DNA from: Carnegiea gigantea
Taxonomy: Eukaryota; Streptophyta; Magnoliopsida; Caryophyllales; Cactaceae
Assembly (NCBI GenBank): GCA_029747015.1
Contig: JAKOGI010003015.1
Coordinates: forward strand, 1 to 64,000
DNA: 64,000 nucleotides
Direction of reading: 5' to 3'
Numbering within the stretch: position 1 is the first letter of the stretch; the number at the start of each line of letters is the position of its first letter. Below, one piece after another: positions 1 to 10,719 of the stretch. The position numbers and the translations under genes are program-made. The notes under the pieces were generated by a model. The model saw only the letters and a list, made by a program, of their open reading frames with translations. It did not search any database and was not told the DNA's origin.

Positions 1-988
1 TTTGGGTCAACTTGAACTCACTCCCATCATCTCAAAACAGCATAAACACTATAATAAACCTCAATAGATTAAAAGATAAGCAAAATCACTGATAAAACAA
101 TTAATATCCAACACTTAAACATGAAGCTTGCATGATTAAGATGAAACCCTAACACTAGCATCATCCAACTTCAACTCCACCATGATCCATCATCAACATG
201 ATTCTTAATTCCATAAAAACAGTATAATCCATCATTAAAACAAACAAAATAAGAAGTAAAAACCAACAAGACCAAGAACCAATAACAAAATCAGCATAAG
301 AGGTGAAAAGAATTACTCACTTTGCTTAAGAAAGAGGTATGAACGATTCTTTGTGCTTGAAGGAGTGAGAGGGATGGTTGGGGTGGTGAGTGGAGGATGT
401 TTGGTGGCTGTTGGTGGCAATTTGGTGGCTGTTGGTGGCTGTTTGGTGGCTAGAATGGTGGTGTTGCTGCTATTGTTTGCTGCTGTCGTGACTGTGAGAC
501 AAGGAGGAGAGAAATAGGAGAGAGAAAGTGTCTAGCAAATGCTTGGTGTAGAAACAAAAGCTTTGAAATTAAATACTTGGCTGAAATTAAAACCCCAAAA
601 GCTACTTTTACTAAGCATAATTAAGGCCTAATTATGGGTGATTAGCTAAACAAATGAGGGTCAAGTCTCGTTGGGTCGAAATCGGCCTTAAACGGGCTCG
701 GGTTTAGAAAAGAGCTGAAACCGAGTGCGTTTAACAAAAAAAAAAAAAATTTCCAAACTCGAGATTAATGGTTGTGGTGTCATGAAAAATAATTAAATTA
801 CTAAATTCATAAGTATCAAGTCCTAAATCGATCTCCCGAATTTGACTAGAACAAGACCCGAATTGCAAAATGAGGGCCCATTTAGAATTTTCCAATTGGA
901 ATAACAAAAAGCAATGATGTAAATGAAATGAAATTAATCATATGGATTAATGAAATTAATAAACATATTTTTGGGTCAGACTATTACA
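1..988 (-). repeat. LTR-A (partial, left LTR of gypsy array)
   Basis: This stretch matches the last 980 or so bases of LTR-B and LTR-C (compare positions 1, 8399 and 16845, which all begin tttgggtca). It ends in ...ctattaca at 988, followed by the minus-strand polypurine tract. Its GGTGGCTG-type minisatellite (about 399-452) is longer than in the other two LTRs. The remaining part of the LTR lies outside the window. Confidence 0.92.
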
Positions 989-999
989 GTCTTCCCCTC

Positions 1000-1430
1000 T
1001 TAAAAAGTTTCGTCCGCGAAACTGATGAACTTAACCATATCATGCAGGACTACCTCGAATAAATGTGGATATGCGGTTTTCATTACCTCTTCGGTCTCCC
1101 ATGTAGTTTCTTGGGAGGTGTGGTTTGTCCAGAGTACTTTGACCAATGGTATCTGCTTGTTGCCCAACTGCTTGATCCTGCGATCTAGTATTTGGATAGG
1201 ACGCTCCTTATGTACTAGATCTTCAGCGATTTTGATAGGTTCAGATACAATGGTATGGTCTGAATCTAGAATGTATTTTCTAAGCTGAGAGATATGAAAC
1301 ATGTTATGCACGTGCTCAAGTTCTACAGGCAAATCGAGACGATAAGTGACGGGATTCAACCTTTCAATGATTTCATAAGGTTCAATATACCTTGGACTCA
1401 ATTTGCCCTACACTCCGAACCTCTTGACAC
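1000..1430 (-). pseudogene. Gypsy copy 1: integrase C-terminal / chromodomain-like tail
   Basis: The frame encodes the end of the gypsy polyprotein: a PRYIEPYEIIERL segment typical of the integrase C-terminus, then VHNMFHISQLRKY, then a chromodomain-like block ending VKVLWTNHTSQETTWE. In chromoviruses this tail follows integrase and is thought to bias integration towards heterochromatin. A TAG near 1408, where copy 2 has a tyrosine codon, separates it from the upstream integrase frame. The frame ends about 12 bases from the LTR, as expected for the end of pol. It is a degraded remnant. Confidence 0.85.
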
Positions 1431-1572
1431 CTTTAGTTGGTGAAACCTTCAGAAAAACTTTATCGCCTACTTGAAACTCTAGAGGCCTTCTTCTTTTATC
1501 CGCATAAATTTTTTGTCGGCTTTGGGCAACCTTGATATGCTCCCGAATCTTTCCTATTGTTTCAGTGGTCTC

Positions 1573-2343
1573 TTAAATCATTTCAGGACCTATAATCAGT
1601 GCCTCATCCAAATCACTCCAGCACAATGGGGTTCTACATTTTCTCCCATATAAAGCCTCTAATGGGGCCATTTTGATGGTGGACTGATAGCTGTTGTTAT
1701 AAGAGAATTCCACCAAAGGTAAATCGTCTTCCCATTTCCCTTGGAACTCCAATACACAAGCCCTCAGTATGTCCTCCACAATTTGATTCACTCTTTCAGT
1801 TTGTCCATCTGTTTCTGGATGATAGGAGCTACTGAAGTTTAGTTTGGTCCCAAAGGCCCTTTGAAGCGATTGTCAGAAACGTGCTTGGAATCTTTGATCC
1901 CTGTCTGAGACTATATCTAAAGGGATCCCGTGCAGACAGACTATCCCCTTAACATACAATTGGGCTAGTCTTTTAACTCCCCAAGTATCCTTAATTGGCA
2001 GGAAATGAGCCGACTTCGTGAGTCGATCAACTATGACCCAGATGGCATTCTTTTTCGAGGTAGAAAGGGGTAAACCCATAACAAAGTCCATTGAGATCGA
2101 ATCCCATTTCCAAGTGGGAATTTCTAAGAGTCGTAGTTCACCCACAGGATGTTGATGCTCTCCTTTAACTTTCTGCCAAGTTAGAAACTTATCCACATAT
2201 TCTGCAACATCCTTCTTCATATTATTCCGCCAGAAGTATTGTCTCAGGTCTCTGCACATCTTGGTGCCTCCTGGATGCACGGAATAACAAGTATTGTGAG
2301 CCTGTTCCAGGATCTGCTTTCTTAATTCCCCATTTTTGGGCAC
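1573..2343 (-). pseudogene. Gypsy copy 1: integrase
   Basis: Reading from 2343 there is an integrase zinc-binding region. Two histidines (AHN, VHP) are present, but the CxxC pair reads FLTW, so both cysteines are lost; copy 2 retains CLTC. The catalytic core follows, with KWDSISMDF carrying the first aspartate and VSDRDQRF the second. A TGA at about 1873, where copy 2 reads tryptophan, interrupts the core. The frame resumes after it with ERVNQIVEDILRAC and WEDDLPLVEFSYNNSYQS, which are standard gypsy integrase segments. It ends at a TAA near 1573 where copy 2 has CAA. The protein would insert the cDNA into the host genome; this copy cannot encode it. Confidence 0.88.
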
Positions 2344-2349
2344 ATATAG

Positions 2350-4080
2350 GGTATTCTGGAACCGCAGGGTCCCACAGGGACTTCCCCTTTTCTAAATTTT
2401 GCTTTATTCTTTGGAGTTCGGGATCACTTTCCTGGTTTAGTCAAATTTCTTCCGCTAGGGAAGACTGTACAGTAAGTGCTGGGAAATGAGCTTTTGTTTG
2501 CCCGTGGGACACTAATTGAATCCCAAAGTCCTCAAGTTCTCTTAAGAGGTTCAATTGAGTAATCACCACAGTGTTTGAGTTATGTTGCGCCTTCCTACTC
2601 AGGGCATCCGCCACCACATTTGCTTTACCGGGATGACATTGAACCTATGAATCATAGTCTTTAAGCAACTTAAGCCAACGCCGTTGCCTCAAATTGAGCT
2701 CCTTCTGGATGAAGATATACTTTAAACTTTGATGATCTGTATAGATCTTGCATGGTACCCCATATAAATAATGTCTCTAAATTTTTAATGCAAAGACCAC
2801 GGTTGCTAACTCCAGGTCATGGGTAGGGTAGTTTTTCTCATACGGCTTGAGTTATCGAGAGGCATAAGCTACTACTTTATCCTCCCGCATCAGCACGCAC
2901 CCTAGGCCATTCTTCGAAGCATCACTATAAACAGTATACTCCTTTCCTTCTATTATTAACATTAGGATCGGGGCGGTAGTTAATCGTTGCCTTAGCTCTT
3001 GAAAAGATTTTTCACATCTTTCAGTCCACTCAAATTTGTTCGCTTTCTTCAGTAGATTAGTTAGTGGTGAAGCTATTTTCGAAAAGTCCTTGATGAACCT
3101 TCAGCAGTAACCTACTAAACCCAGAAAGCTTCTAATCTCAGTAACATTGGTATGCCTTGGCCATTCTGTAATTGCTTTCACCTTTTGGGGGTCAACTTTA
3201 ATTCCTTCCTTTGTGACCACATGTCCCAAAAATACCACTTCTTCCAACCAAAATTCGCATTTCTTTAATTTTCCATAGAGTTGATGCTCCCTTAAAGCTT
3301 GTATTACTGTCCGTAAATGATCAGTATGTTCCTCCTTGTCCTTAGAATAGATAAGGATGTCATCCATGAACACTACTATGAACTTGTCTAAATAGGGTCT
3401 GAAAACCCTATTCATAAGGTCCACGAAGGCTGCAGGAGCATTAGTGAGACCAAAAGGCATCACTGTGAACTCATAGTGACCATACCTGGTCCTAAACGCT
3501 GTCTTAGGAATGTCGTCAGGTTTAATCCTAAGTTAATGGTACCCTGACCTCATATCAATCTTAGAGAACACTCCTGCTCCTTGTAATTGATCAAACAAAT
3601 CATGTATTCGTGGCAGAGGATATTTGTTTTTGATGGTAATCTTGTTCAACTCCCTGTAATCAATACAGAGTCTTAAGGTTCCATCCTTTTTCTTAACAAA
3701 CAACACTGGAGCAGCCCATGGTGACACACTTGGCCTGATGAAGCCTTTCTGTAACAGTTCATCTAGTTGAATCTTTAATTCCTTAAGCTCAGTTGGGGCC
3801 ATACGATATGGGGCTTTCGAAATAGGTTGGGCCCCAGGAATTAATTCGATTCCAAAATCAATTTCCCTTAGGGTAACTCCTCAGGGAAAACATCTTCAAA
3901 TTCACAAACTACAGGTATATTCTCTTTCTTTTCCTTTGTTTGGGTGTCAATAGCATAACACCAATATCCAATACACCCCTGACATAGCAACTTACTTGCT
4001 TTCATAGCGGAAATCAAAGAACAGGATTTTGCCTCTCTCTGCCCATAAAAACACACTTTTCTCCCTTTTTCATCTTTCAA
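2350..4080 (-). pseudogene. Gypsy copy 1: reverse transcriptase and RNase H
   Basis: The RT frame runs in pieces from 4080. [12 protein letters not shown] is the fingers/palm motif and [15 protein letters not shown] holds the catalytic FxDD box. FLGHVV and FLGLVGY mark the thumb/connection region. A TAA at 3533-3535 replaces the glutamine of the usual GYHQ motif and is also present in copy 2. RNase H follows at about 2950-2580: YTVYSDASK gives the first aspartate, HDLEL retains the catalytic glutamate, and YTDHQSLKY gives another aspartate. Several stops break the RNase H part (for example near 2850 and 2645). The domain order is normal for Ty3/gypsy, but the frame cannot be translated. Confidence 0.88.
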
Positions 4081-5300
4081 GATAACCTTAAGATCTTCAC
4101 AATCGATTTGGCTTCATAAGTGTGCAACCAATTCATTCCCAAAATGATGTCAAAATCAGATAAATCAAATTGAATCAAATCCACCGGGAAGGTGGTCTCA
4201 CCAATGGTGATGGGAACAAGTTTATAAGAGAGAGGGCACTCAATCATAGAATTATTGGGCAGCTTAATTCTATAATTGATTTCCATCCTCCTGTTCTCAA
4301 GTCTCAATTGTATAGCAGATCGGGTAGAGATAAATGAATAAGTGGTGCCCGAATTAAATAATACACAAAATGGCTTTGAATTTAAAAAGAGAGTTCCAGC
4401 GACTACCGTACCAGAGGTAGCAGCTTTCTTTTTGTTCATCACAAATAACCTTCCGGCAAATGCAGGCCTTGAAGGTGGCTGTCCCGGGCGGAGCGAAGCC
4501 AAGGCTTTTGCTGCGGCCTTATCCACAGCTTTTAGTCGTCGAAGGCATGCAGTGATGAGGTGTTCAGGACTTCCACACCACGTGCATTTGTTAGTGCCAA
4601 CTCGGCATTCAGGAGTGGTGTGATTTGTTCTTCCACACTTTGCACAGGGTGCTGTCGAGCCTACAGGATGGCTCTTAGAGGAAATAGGGGTAGGTTTCTT
4701 CTGATTCTGGTTCACAATCTCATTCGAAGTCCCCCGCTCAAATCCCTTTCTCTTGCCACTCATCTTCCGCTCTATAAACTCTTTCTCCTTTTGCCTTTGG
4801 ACCACAGCTGGGTAAAATTTTGCTATTAACTCACTCAGAAATTTATTCCAGGTAAATTCAGGCCCTACGAGCTTATCCTTCACAGTATTCTACCAAATGT
4901 CAGCTTCACCGGTCAAATAATATGTCCCAATGTTTACCCTTTTTCCTTCTGGCACCTCTACCATTGTAAAGATTTTCTCCATTCCTCTTATCCATTCTTC
5001 CAGTACTACTGGATCATAAGATCCATTATAAACTGTAGGGTTGGGCTGCGCTACACTATCTGCCAATTTATCCTCTTTCGGAGCGGTCTCAGCAGGTACT
5101 TGGGGAATCCGTTTCATAAATTCAGCAACTAAGGTTGGCCAGTAATTCGGGTTTTCTAAGTTGCTAGCTAATTCAGAGGAAAACGGTGGCATGTCATCAT
5201 GTTACGGCTCCTAGCACGAGGCTTGATCACCCGATCCCTGGCCTTGCTCCAAATTGTCCTCCACATGAACCTCCATGTTATTTTGCACTAACTCAGACAT
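4077..5300 (-). pseudogene. Gypsy copy 1: gag nucleocapsid and protease
   Basis: The frame can be opened at an ATG at 5298-5300 (MSELVQNN). Downstream comes the gag core (PTVYNGSYDP, RVNIGTYYLTGEADIW), then two CCHC knuckles, CAKCGRTNHTTPEC and CTWCGSPEHLITAC, both with all ligands. The aspartic protease follows with VLFNSGTTYSFIST, where the catalytic DSG has become NSG. The end of the protease region (GMNWLHTYEA) is followed by a one-base frameshift before the RT frame. In-frame stops lie at 5211-5213 (TAG), 5202-5204 (TAA) and 4890-4892 (TAG). All three also occur in copy 2. Confidence 0.88.
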
Positions 5301-5735
5301 TCTGATCATACATTAAATGAAACAATTCAAACACTGGAACCTCTAGACATATAAGATAAACATGCCAATAAATACATAGAAGATGGCTCAAAGATTATTT
5401 CATAACTCACAATGTCGTCATTTCATTTCACAACGGCTTACTTACGTACATAACTGCTGGTTTATATACATGAGCAACAAAAGCATATTACACCTAGTTG
5501 GGTAAGCAAGACTAGCTCTAACTCCTATCCTAACACTAAACACTAAATAGCCCCTAGACACTAGATCCGTCACTTGACCAAAAAGAGATACGGACTATGT
5601 CATCATGGTTGGAGATGATTAGACTAACTATATACAATGTCAGATGCCACACAAAGTATAACTATCCAATCCAACCATACAATATATACCTACAGGGCTC
5701 AAAATGAAAACTACTACACCAACTCCTAGAACCAC

Positions 5736-6521
5736 CTAGTGATCCCTAGATAGATCGTAATCTGGGTCAAACTCGTTGTCAGGTTCTTTGCCTGAATCGA
5801 AGCTAGTAGACGCCTCCGACTCGGCATCATCGACCTCCTGTTGAACTTGTGGCTCATGCTCCTCCTCTAGCTCCACCATCAACTCGTTCACCTCTTGTTT
5901 CTATTGCTGTTCTACCCCCACCTCGCCAATGCCTTGTTCTTTCTCGGGGTCATCCTCCTCAGGATCATCCTCCACTCCCTGGTGGCCCTCATCCTCAGAA
6001 GTAATCATCACTAAATCTGGGGTGTCGGGGATGTCTATCACCATGTGAGTCTCCCCAGAGCTATCGGGCATCAGTGGGGTTCTCGGTACGAGCGGGGAGA
6101 GTGGCCCCTGTGCTAGTACTGACGGGGAGGGTGGCCCCTGTGCTGATACTGGGGCTGCAGGTGGGGGAGGCACCTAATGTAGTGGAAAAACATGTTGTAA
6201 CATCTCCATGGTGATTCCTCTCTGATCAAATTCTTCCCGTAATAGCAACTCCGTAGCCAGAGTAGTCCATGCCCCCTGGGCCTGAAACATAGGCCCATCC
6301 AAGCCTGGATTCCCTGTTATTATAAAGTCATGATATCGATGCCTAAACTCTACCCACGGATCAACCAAGGATAAGGACCCAAGCAGTCTCTGTGCACGGA
6401 TCGTAATACTGCGGAACTCAGAGTAAGGGTCCTGTGTATGTGCCTCTATACTAGCGTGTAGCAGCGCAATGTGGGCAATCATAGATCCACCCCGCAACAT
6501 ATTAACGTCATAAGGATCCAT
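5736..6521 (-). pseudogene. Gypsy copy 1: extra ORF1 upstream of gag, unknown function
   Basis: A frame of 261 codons plus stop begins at ATG 6519-6521, about 190 bases after the primer binding site, on the same strand as gag. I do not recognise a domain. The first 115 codons (MDPYDVNMLRGG...) look helical. Next comes a proline-rich stretch (about codons 117-150), then a strongly acidic tail rich in Glu/Asp and ending DPDYDLSRDH. A TAG at 6174-6176 splits the frame and is shared with copy 2. A second TAG near 5898 is private, since copy 2 reads TGG. The gag core lies in a separate downstream frame, so this is additional coding matter and not gag itself. Confidence 0.6.
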
Positions 6522-6712
6522 CTAACAAAGAAAACATATATATGAGAGACATACATATCCATAAACAAGGAACATGCAAATGGGAGCAACTTGCATTCTA
6601 ATAGTGTTACTACACTACTAATATCACTCTAGCAATATATGGTAGCCCCCTCACGATGAACATTGTCACCCTATAATTTCTAACTCCACTTTCCTCCAGA
6701 AAATCTCAACCT

Positions 6713-6725
6713 CGCTCTGATACCA
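6713..6725 (-). other. Primer binding site, initiator tRNA-Met (copy 1)
   Basis: The minus strand reads TGGTATCAGAGCG, the complement of the 3' end of plant initiator tRNA-Met, four bases after the LTR end. It fixes element orientation and the LTR boundary at 6730. Confidence 0.93.
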
Positions 6726-6729
6726 AATC

Positions 6730-9365
6730 TGTAACGCTCCAATAATACATGAATCATTGTTTGCATTTACCTACTTGCATTTACCTACTTAAGTTGAACA
6801 ATGAGAAATAATAACCCAATGAATGGGGTATTACCGCCGTCCATAAAGGACAATGCTTCCTCATACATAAAAACTTGCCATAAATCAAAGTTTACCCTAC
6901 AAGAGGCATTCGCCATCATAAACACTCAATCCCGAGGGTTACACCAACATACATAATTCAGTTCAAATATACAGTTATAACACCAAAATACATAAGTCAG
7001 TTCAAATATACAGTTGTACACCAAAATACACCACAATATGCGAAAGTATCTTAGCACTCCTATACCACCAATCACATGGACGGTTCTGTCTCATTTATCA
7101 CCTTCAGCCTCCCGGCCCGCCTAAGAGCGGTTCACTGAACACTTTTCTAAAACAAAACATAAAACCATTTCGAACTATGAGCCAAAGCTCAGTACATGCA
7201 TCCCTGTACTGATAAAGATTCACTGAAAAGTTATTTGGGCCCGCTTTGCAATTCATTTTGATTTTAAAACAGGGAATGAGACGCATACAAAACTAAATTG
7301 CCAATTATTATCTGTTAGTGTACCCCTTAGTAACTGTTACGATCTGTGCATAGGTGTACACCTGCCAAGCCGACCGGGGGACCTGGCCTGAAGCCACGCG
7401 AGTAACTGGAGGGCAGTGCGCTGTAACTGATAACTGATGGGATCACTAATTATGTGATAAAGCACTGATTCAATTGATTCATTGATGTACTTACCAAAAC
7501 ATTACAAATTTGATAAATACGTGCTGATGTCAAAAGATACAGGCAATGAACGTACCTGGGAGTTTTAAATGTAAGTTCATGGTGTAATAAGATGCACTAA
7601 AGTGAAGAGAATGAATGTTTAGGCTTTGATTCTGTTCAAAAGATTATTATAGGAACATGAGGTCAAAAACGATCTTGTTCTTGTAATGAATGCTTTTAAA
7701 TAAAACTGGCTTATAAAGAATCTTACAAACCAGTTCATAGATTAAACTAAAATGATGAAACTATATAATAAATAAACCATAGAAATGTGATTTAAGGCAC
7801 GATAGCAAGTTTAGAGAATAAGGGCTTATAAGGAGGGTACGGAAAGAATAATCCACCACTTATACTCCCGACTTCGAAATGAAATATAAGACCCCAATAT
7901 GAAAAGCTTAAGAAGTCCTCTAAAACTTTTGTTAAGGATACATAACATGATTCCCACTATAGAGTTCCTAAAATGGGGCTAGAACACCAACATGTCAGTT
8001 CTAAGTTCATCCTGCATAGGTTCAGCACAAACCTCGAATTAATGCGATTCAAGAGCCATTTTAAAGCTAACACACTGATCTATCTACCCACCCAAAATCA
8101 AAATTTTTAGCTGAGCTGATCATTACCAGTTTCATCTCAAAAGTTGTCCTGTTTTACTGGAAATTCGAGCCTCACTGATTGAGTTTGTTCCCTAACTTTG
8201 CACACCAATCCTCAACTTAAACCCTTTCTTAAGAGCATGTAAACACACTTTGGTACATCCCAACATCATACCAAAACATTACACACAATTCCACTTCATA
8301 TTCATATCCAATAAAGCTCCTTTTCTAGTCACATATACACACACCTCAAGTTTAATACTAGTTTGGTCCAAACCATGCATTTTGGATAAAACCCTAACTT
8401 TGGGTCAGCTTGAACTCACTCCCATCATCTCAAAACACCATAAACACCATAATAAACCTCAATAGATTAAAAGATAAGCAAAATCAAGGATAAAACAATT
8501 AACATCCAACACTTGAACATGAAGCTTGCATGATTAAAATGGAACCCTAACACTAGCATCATCCAACTTCAACTCCACCATGATCCATCATCAAGATGAT
8601 TCTTAATTCGATAAAAACAGCATAATCGATCATTAAAACAAACAAAATAAGAAGTAAAAACCAACAAGACCAAGAACCAACAACAAAATCAGCATAAGAG
8701 GTGAAAAGAATTACTCACTTTGCTTAAGAAAAAGGTATGAACGATTCTTGGTGCTTGAAGAAGTGAGAGGGATGGTTGGGGTGGTGAGTGGTGGATGTTT
8801 GGTGGCTATTGGTGGCTGTTTGGCGGCTAGAATGGTGGTGTTGCTGCTATTGTTTGTTGCTGCCGTGACTATGACAGAAGGAGGAGAGAAATAGGAGAGA
8901 GAAAGTGTCTAGCAAATGCTTGGTGTAGAAACAAAAGCTTTGAAATTAAATACTTGGCTGAAATTAAAACCCCAAAAGCTACTTTTACTAAACATAATTA
9001 AGGCCTAATTTTTGGTAATTAGCTAAACAAATGAGGGCCAAGTCTCGTTGGGTCGAAATCGGCCTTAAACGGGCTTGGGTTTGGAAAAGAGCTGAAACCG
9101 AGTGCGTTTACCAAAAAAAAAAAAATTTTCCAAACTCGAGATTAATGGTTGTGGTGTCATGAAAAATAATTAAATCACTAAATTCATAAGTATTAAGGCC
9201 TAAATCGATCTCCCGAATTTGACTAAAACAAAACCCGAATTGCAAAGTGAGGGCCCATTTAGAATTTTTCAATTGGAATAACAAAAAGCAATGATGTAAA
9301 TGAAATGAAATTAATCATATGGATTAATGAAGTTAATAAACATATTTTAGGGTCGGACTATTACA
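6730..9365 (-). repeat. LTR-B (shared central LTR of gypsy array)
   Basis: This LTR is bounded by TGTAACGC at 6730 and TATTACA at 9365 on the plus strand. The 6713-6725 primer site is on its left and the 9366 polypurine tract (minus AAGGGGGGAAGAC) on its right. It serves as the 5' LTR of copy 1 and the 3' LTR of copy 2. In its first 130 or so bases I count nine differences from LTR-C, so the two are not recent twins. Relative to LTR-C it lacks about 33 bases near 6930 and about 25 bases near 8025. Confidence 0.93.
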
Positions 9366-9376
9366 GTCTTCCCCCC

Positions 9377-9830
9377 TTAAAAAGTTTCATCCTCGAAACT
9401 GATGAACTTAACCATATCATGCAGGATTACCTCGAATAAATGTGGATATGCGGTTTTCATTGCCTCTTTGGTCTCCCATGTGGCTTCTTGGGAGGTGTGG
9501 TTTGTCCAGAGTACTTTGACCAATGGTATCTGCTTGTTGCGCAACTGCTTGATCTCGCGATCTAGTATTTGGACAGGATGCTCCTCATATACTAGATCTT
9601 CAGCGATTTCGATAGGTTCAGATACAATGGTATGGTCTGGATCTAGAATGTATTTTCTAAGCTGAGAGATATGAAACATGTTATGCACGTGCTCAAGTTC
9701 TACAGGCAAATCTAGATGATAAGTGACGGGATTCAACCTTTCAATGATTTCATAAGGTCCAATATACCTTGGACTCAATTTGCCATATACTCTGAACCTC
9801 TTGACACCTTTAGTTGGTGTAACCTTCAGG
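9377..9830 (-). pseudogene. Gypsy copy 2: integrase C-terminal / chromodomain-like tail
   Basis: This is homologous to the tail of copy 1 and slightly better preserved: PRYIGPYEIIERL, VHNMFHISQLRKY, then VKVLWTNHTSQEATWE. The glycine of the GPYEI motif is kept here, whereas copy 1 has glutamate. The codon that is TAG in copy 1 (near 1408) is TAT here, so this tail is open into the upstream linker. A one-base deletion near 9900 (tttggcaacc against tttgggcaacc) shifts the frame relative to the integrase core. Confidence 0.86.
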
Positions 9831-9899
9831 AAAACTTTATCGCCTACTTGAAACTGTAGAGGCCTTCTTCTTTTGTCCGCATAAATTTTTTGTCGACTT

Positions 9900-10719
9900 T
9901 GGCAACCCTGATATGCTCCCGAATCTTTCTTATTGTTTCAGTGGTCTCTTGAATCATTTCAGGACCTATAATCAGTGCCTCATCCAAATCACTCTAGCAC
10001 AATGGGGTTCTACATTTTCTCCCATATAAAGCCTCAAATGGGGCCATTTTGAGGGAGGACTGATAGCTGTTGTTATTAGAGAATTCCACCAAAGGTAAAT
10101 CGTCTTCCCGTTTCCCTTGGAACTCCAATACACAAGCTCTCAGTATGTCCTTCACAATTTGATTCACTCTTTCAGTTTGTCTATCTATTTCTCGATGATA
10201 GGAGCTACTGAAGTTTAGTTTGGTCCCAAAGGCCCTTCAAAGCGCTTGCCAGAAATGTGCTTGGAATCTTCGATCCCTATCTTAGACTATGCCTAAAGGG
10301 ATCCCATGCAGACGGACTATCTCCTTAACATACAATTGGGCTAGTCTCTTAACTCCCCTAGTATCCTTAATTGATAGGAAATGAGCCGACTTCGTGAGTC
10401 GATCAACTATGACCCAGATGGCATTCTTTTTTGAGGCAGAAAGGGGTAAACCAATAATAAAGTCCATTGAGATCGAATCCCATTTCCAAGTGGGGATTTC
10501 TAAGGGTCGTAGTTCACCCACAGGACGTTGATGCTCTGCTTTAACTTTCTGGCAAGTTAGACACTTATCCACATATTCTGCAACATCCTTCTTCATATTA
10601 TTCCACCAGAAGTATAGTCTCAGATCTCTGTACATCTTGGTGCCTCCTGGATGCACTGAATAACAAGTATTGTGAGCCTCTTCCAGGATCTGCTTTCTTA
10701 ATTCTCCATTTTTGGGCAC
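9900..10719 (-). pseudogene. Gypsy copy 2: integrase
   Basis: The HHCC zinc-binding module looks complete (AHN, VHP, CLTCQKVK), followed by KWDSISMDF of the catalytic core and WVIVDRLTKSAHF. A TAA at about 10282 replaces the serine codon of the VSDRD motif. Downstream, a TGA near 10237 and a TAG near 9993 (where copy 1 has TGG) further interrupt the frame. The zinc site is therefore better preserved than in copy 1, while the core is broken at different codons. Confidence 0.87.

Noticed and set aside
1025..1288. Plus-strand frame opposite the chromodomain tail (also at 9402-9665)
   Set aside because: It is the antisense shadow of the gypsy pol frame. Its presence in both copies follows from homology and is no sign of a gene.
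4342..4829. Plus-strand Arg/Leu-rich frames opposite gag (also 12793-13223)
   Set aside because: Antisense shadows of the gag-protease region, with no recognisable domain.
7104..7286. 60-codon minus-strand frame in LTR-B, repeated at 15528-15710
   Set aside because: It lies within the LTR, is short, and differs between LTRs as neutral DNA would.
8250..8465. 71-codon plus-strand frame in LTR-B, repeated in LTR-C
   Set aside because: An LTR-internal chance frame on the non-coding strand.
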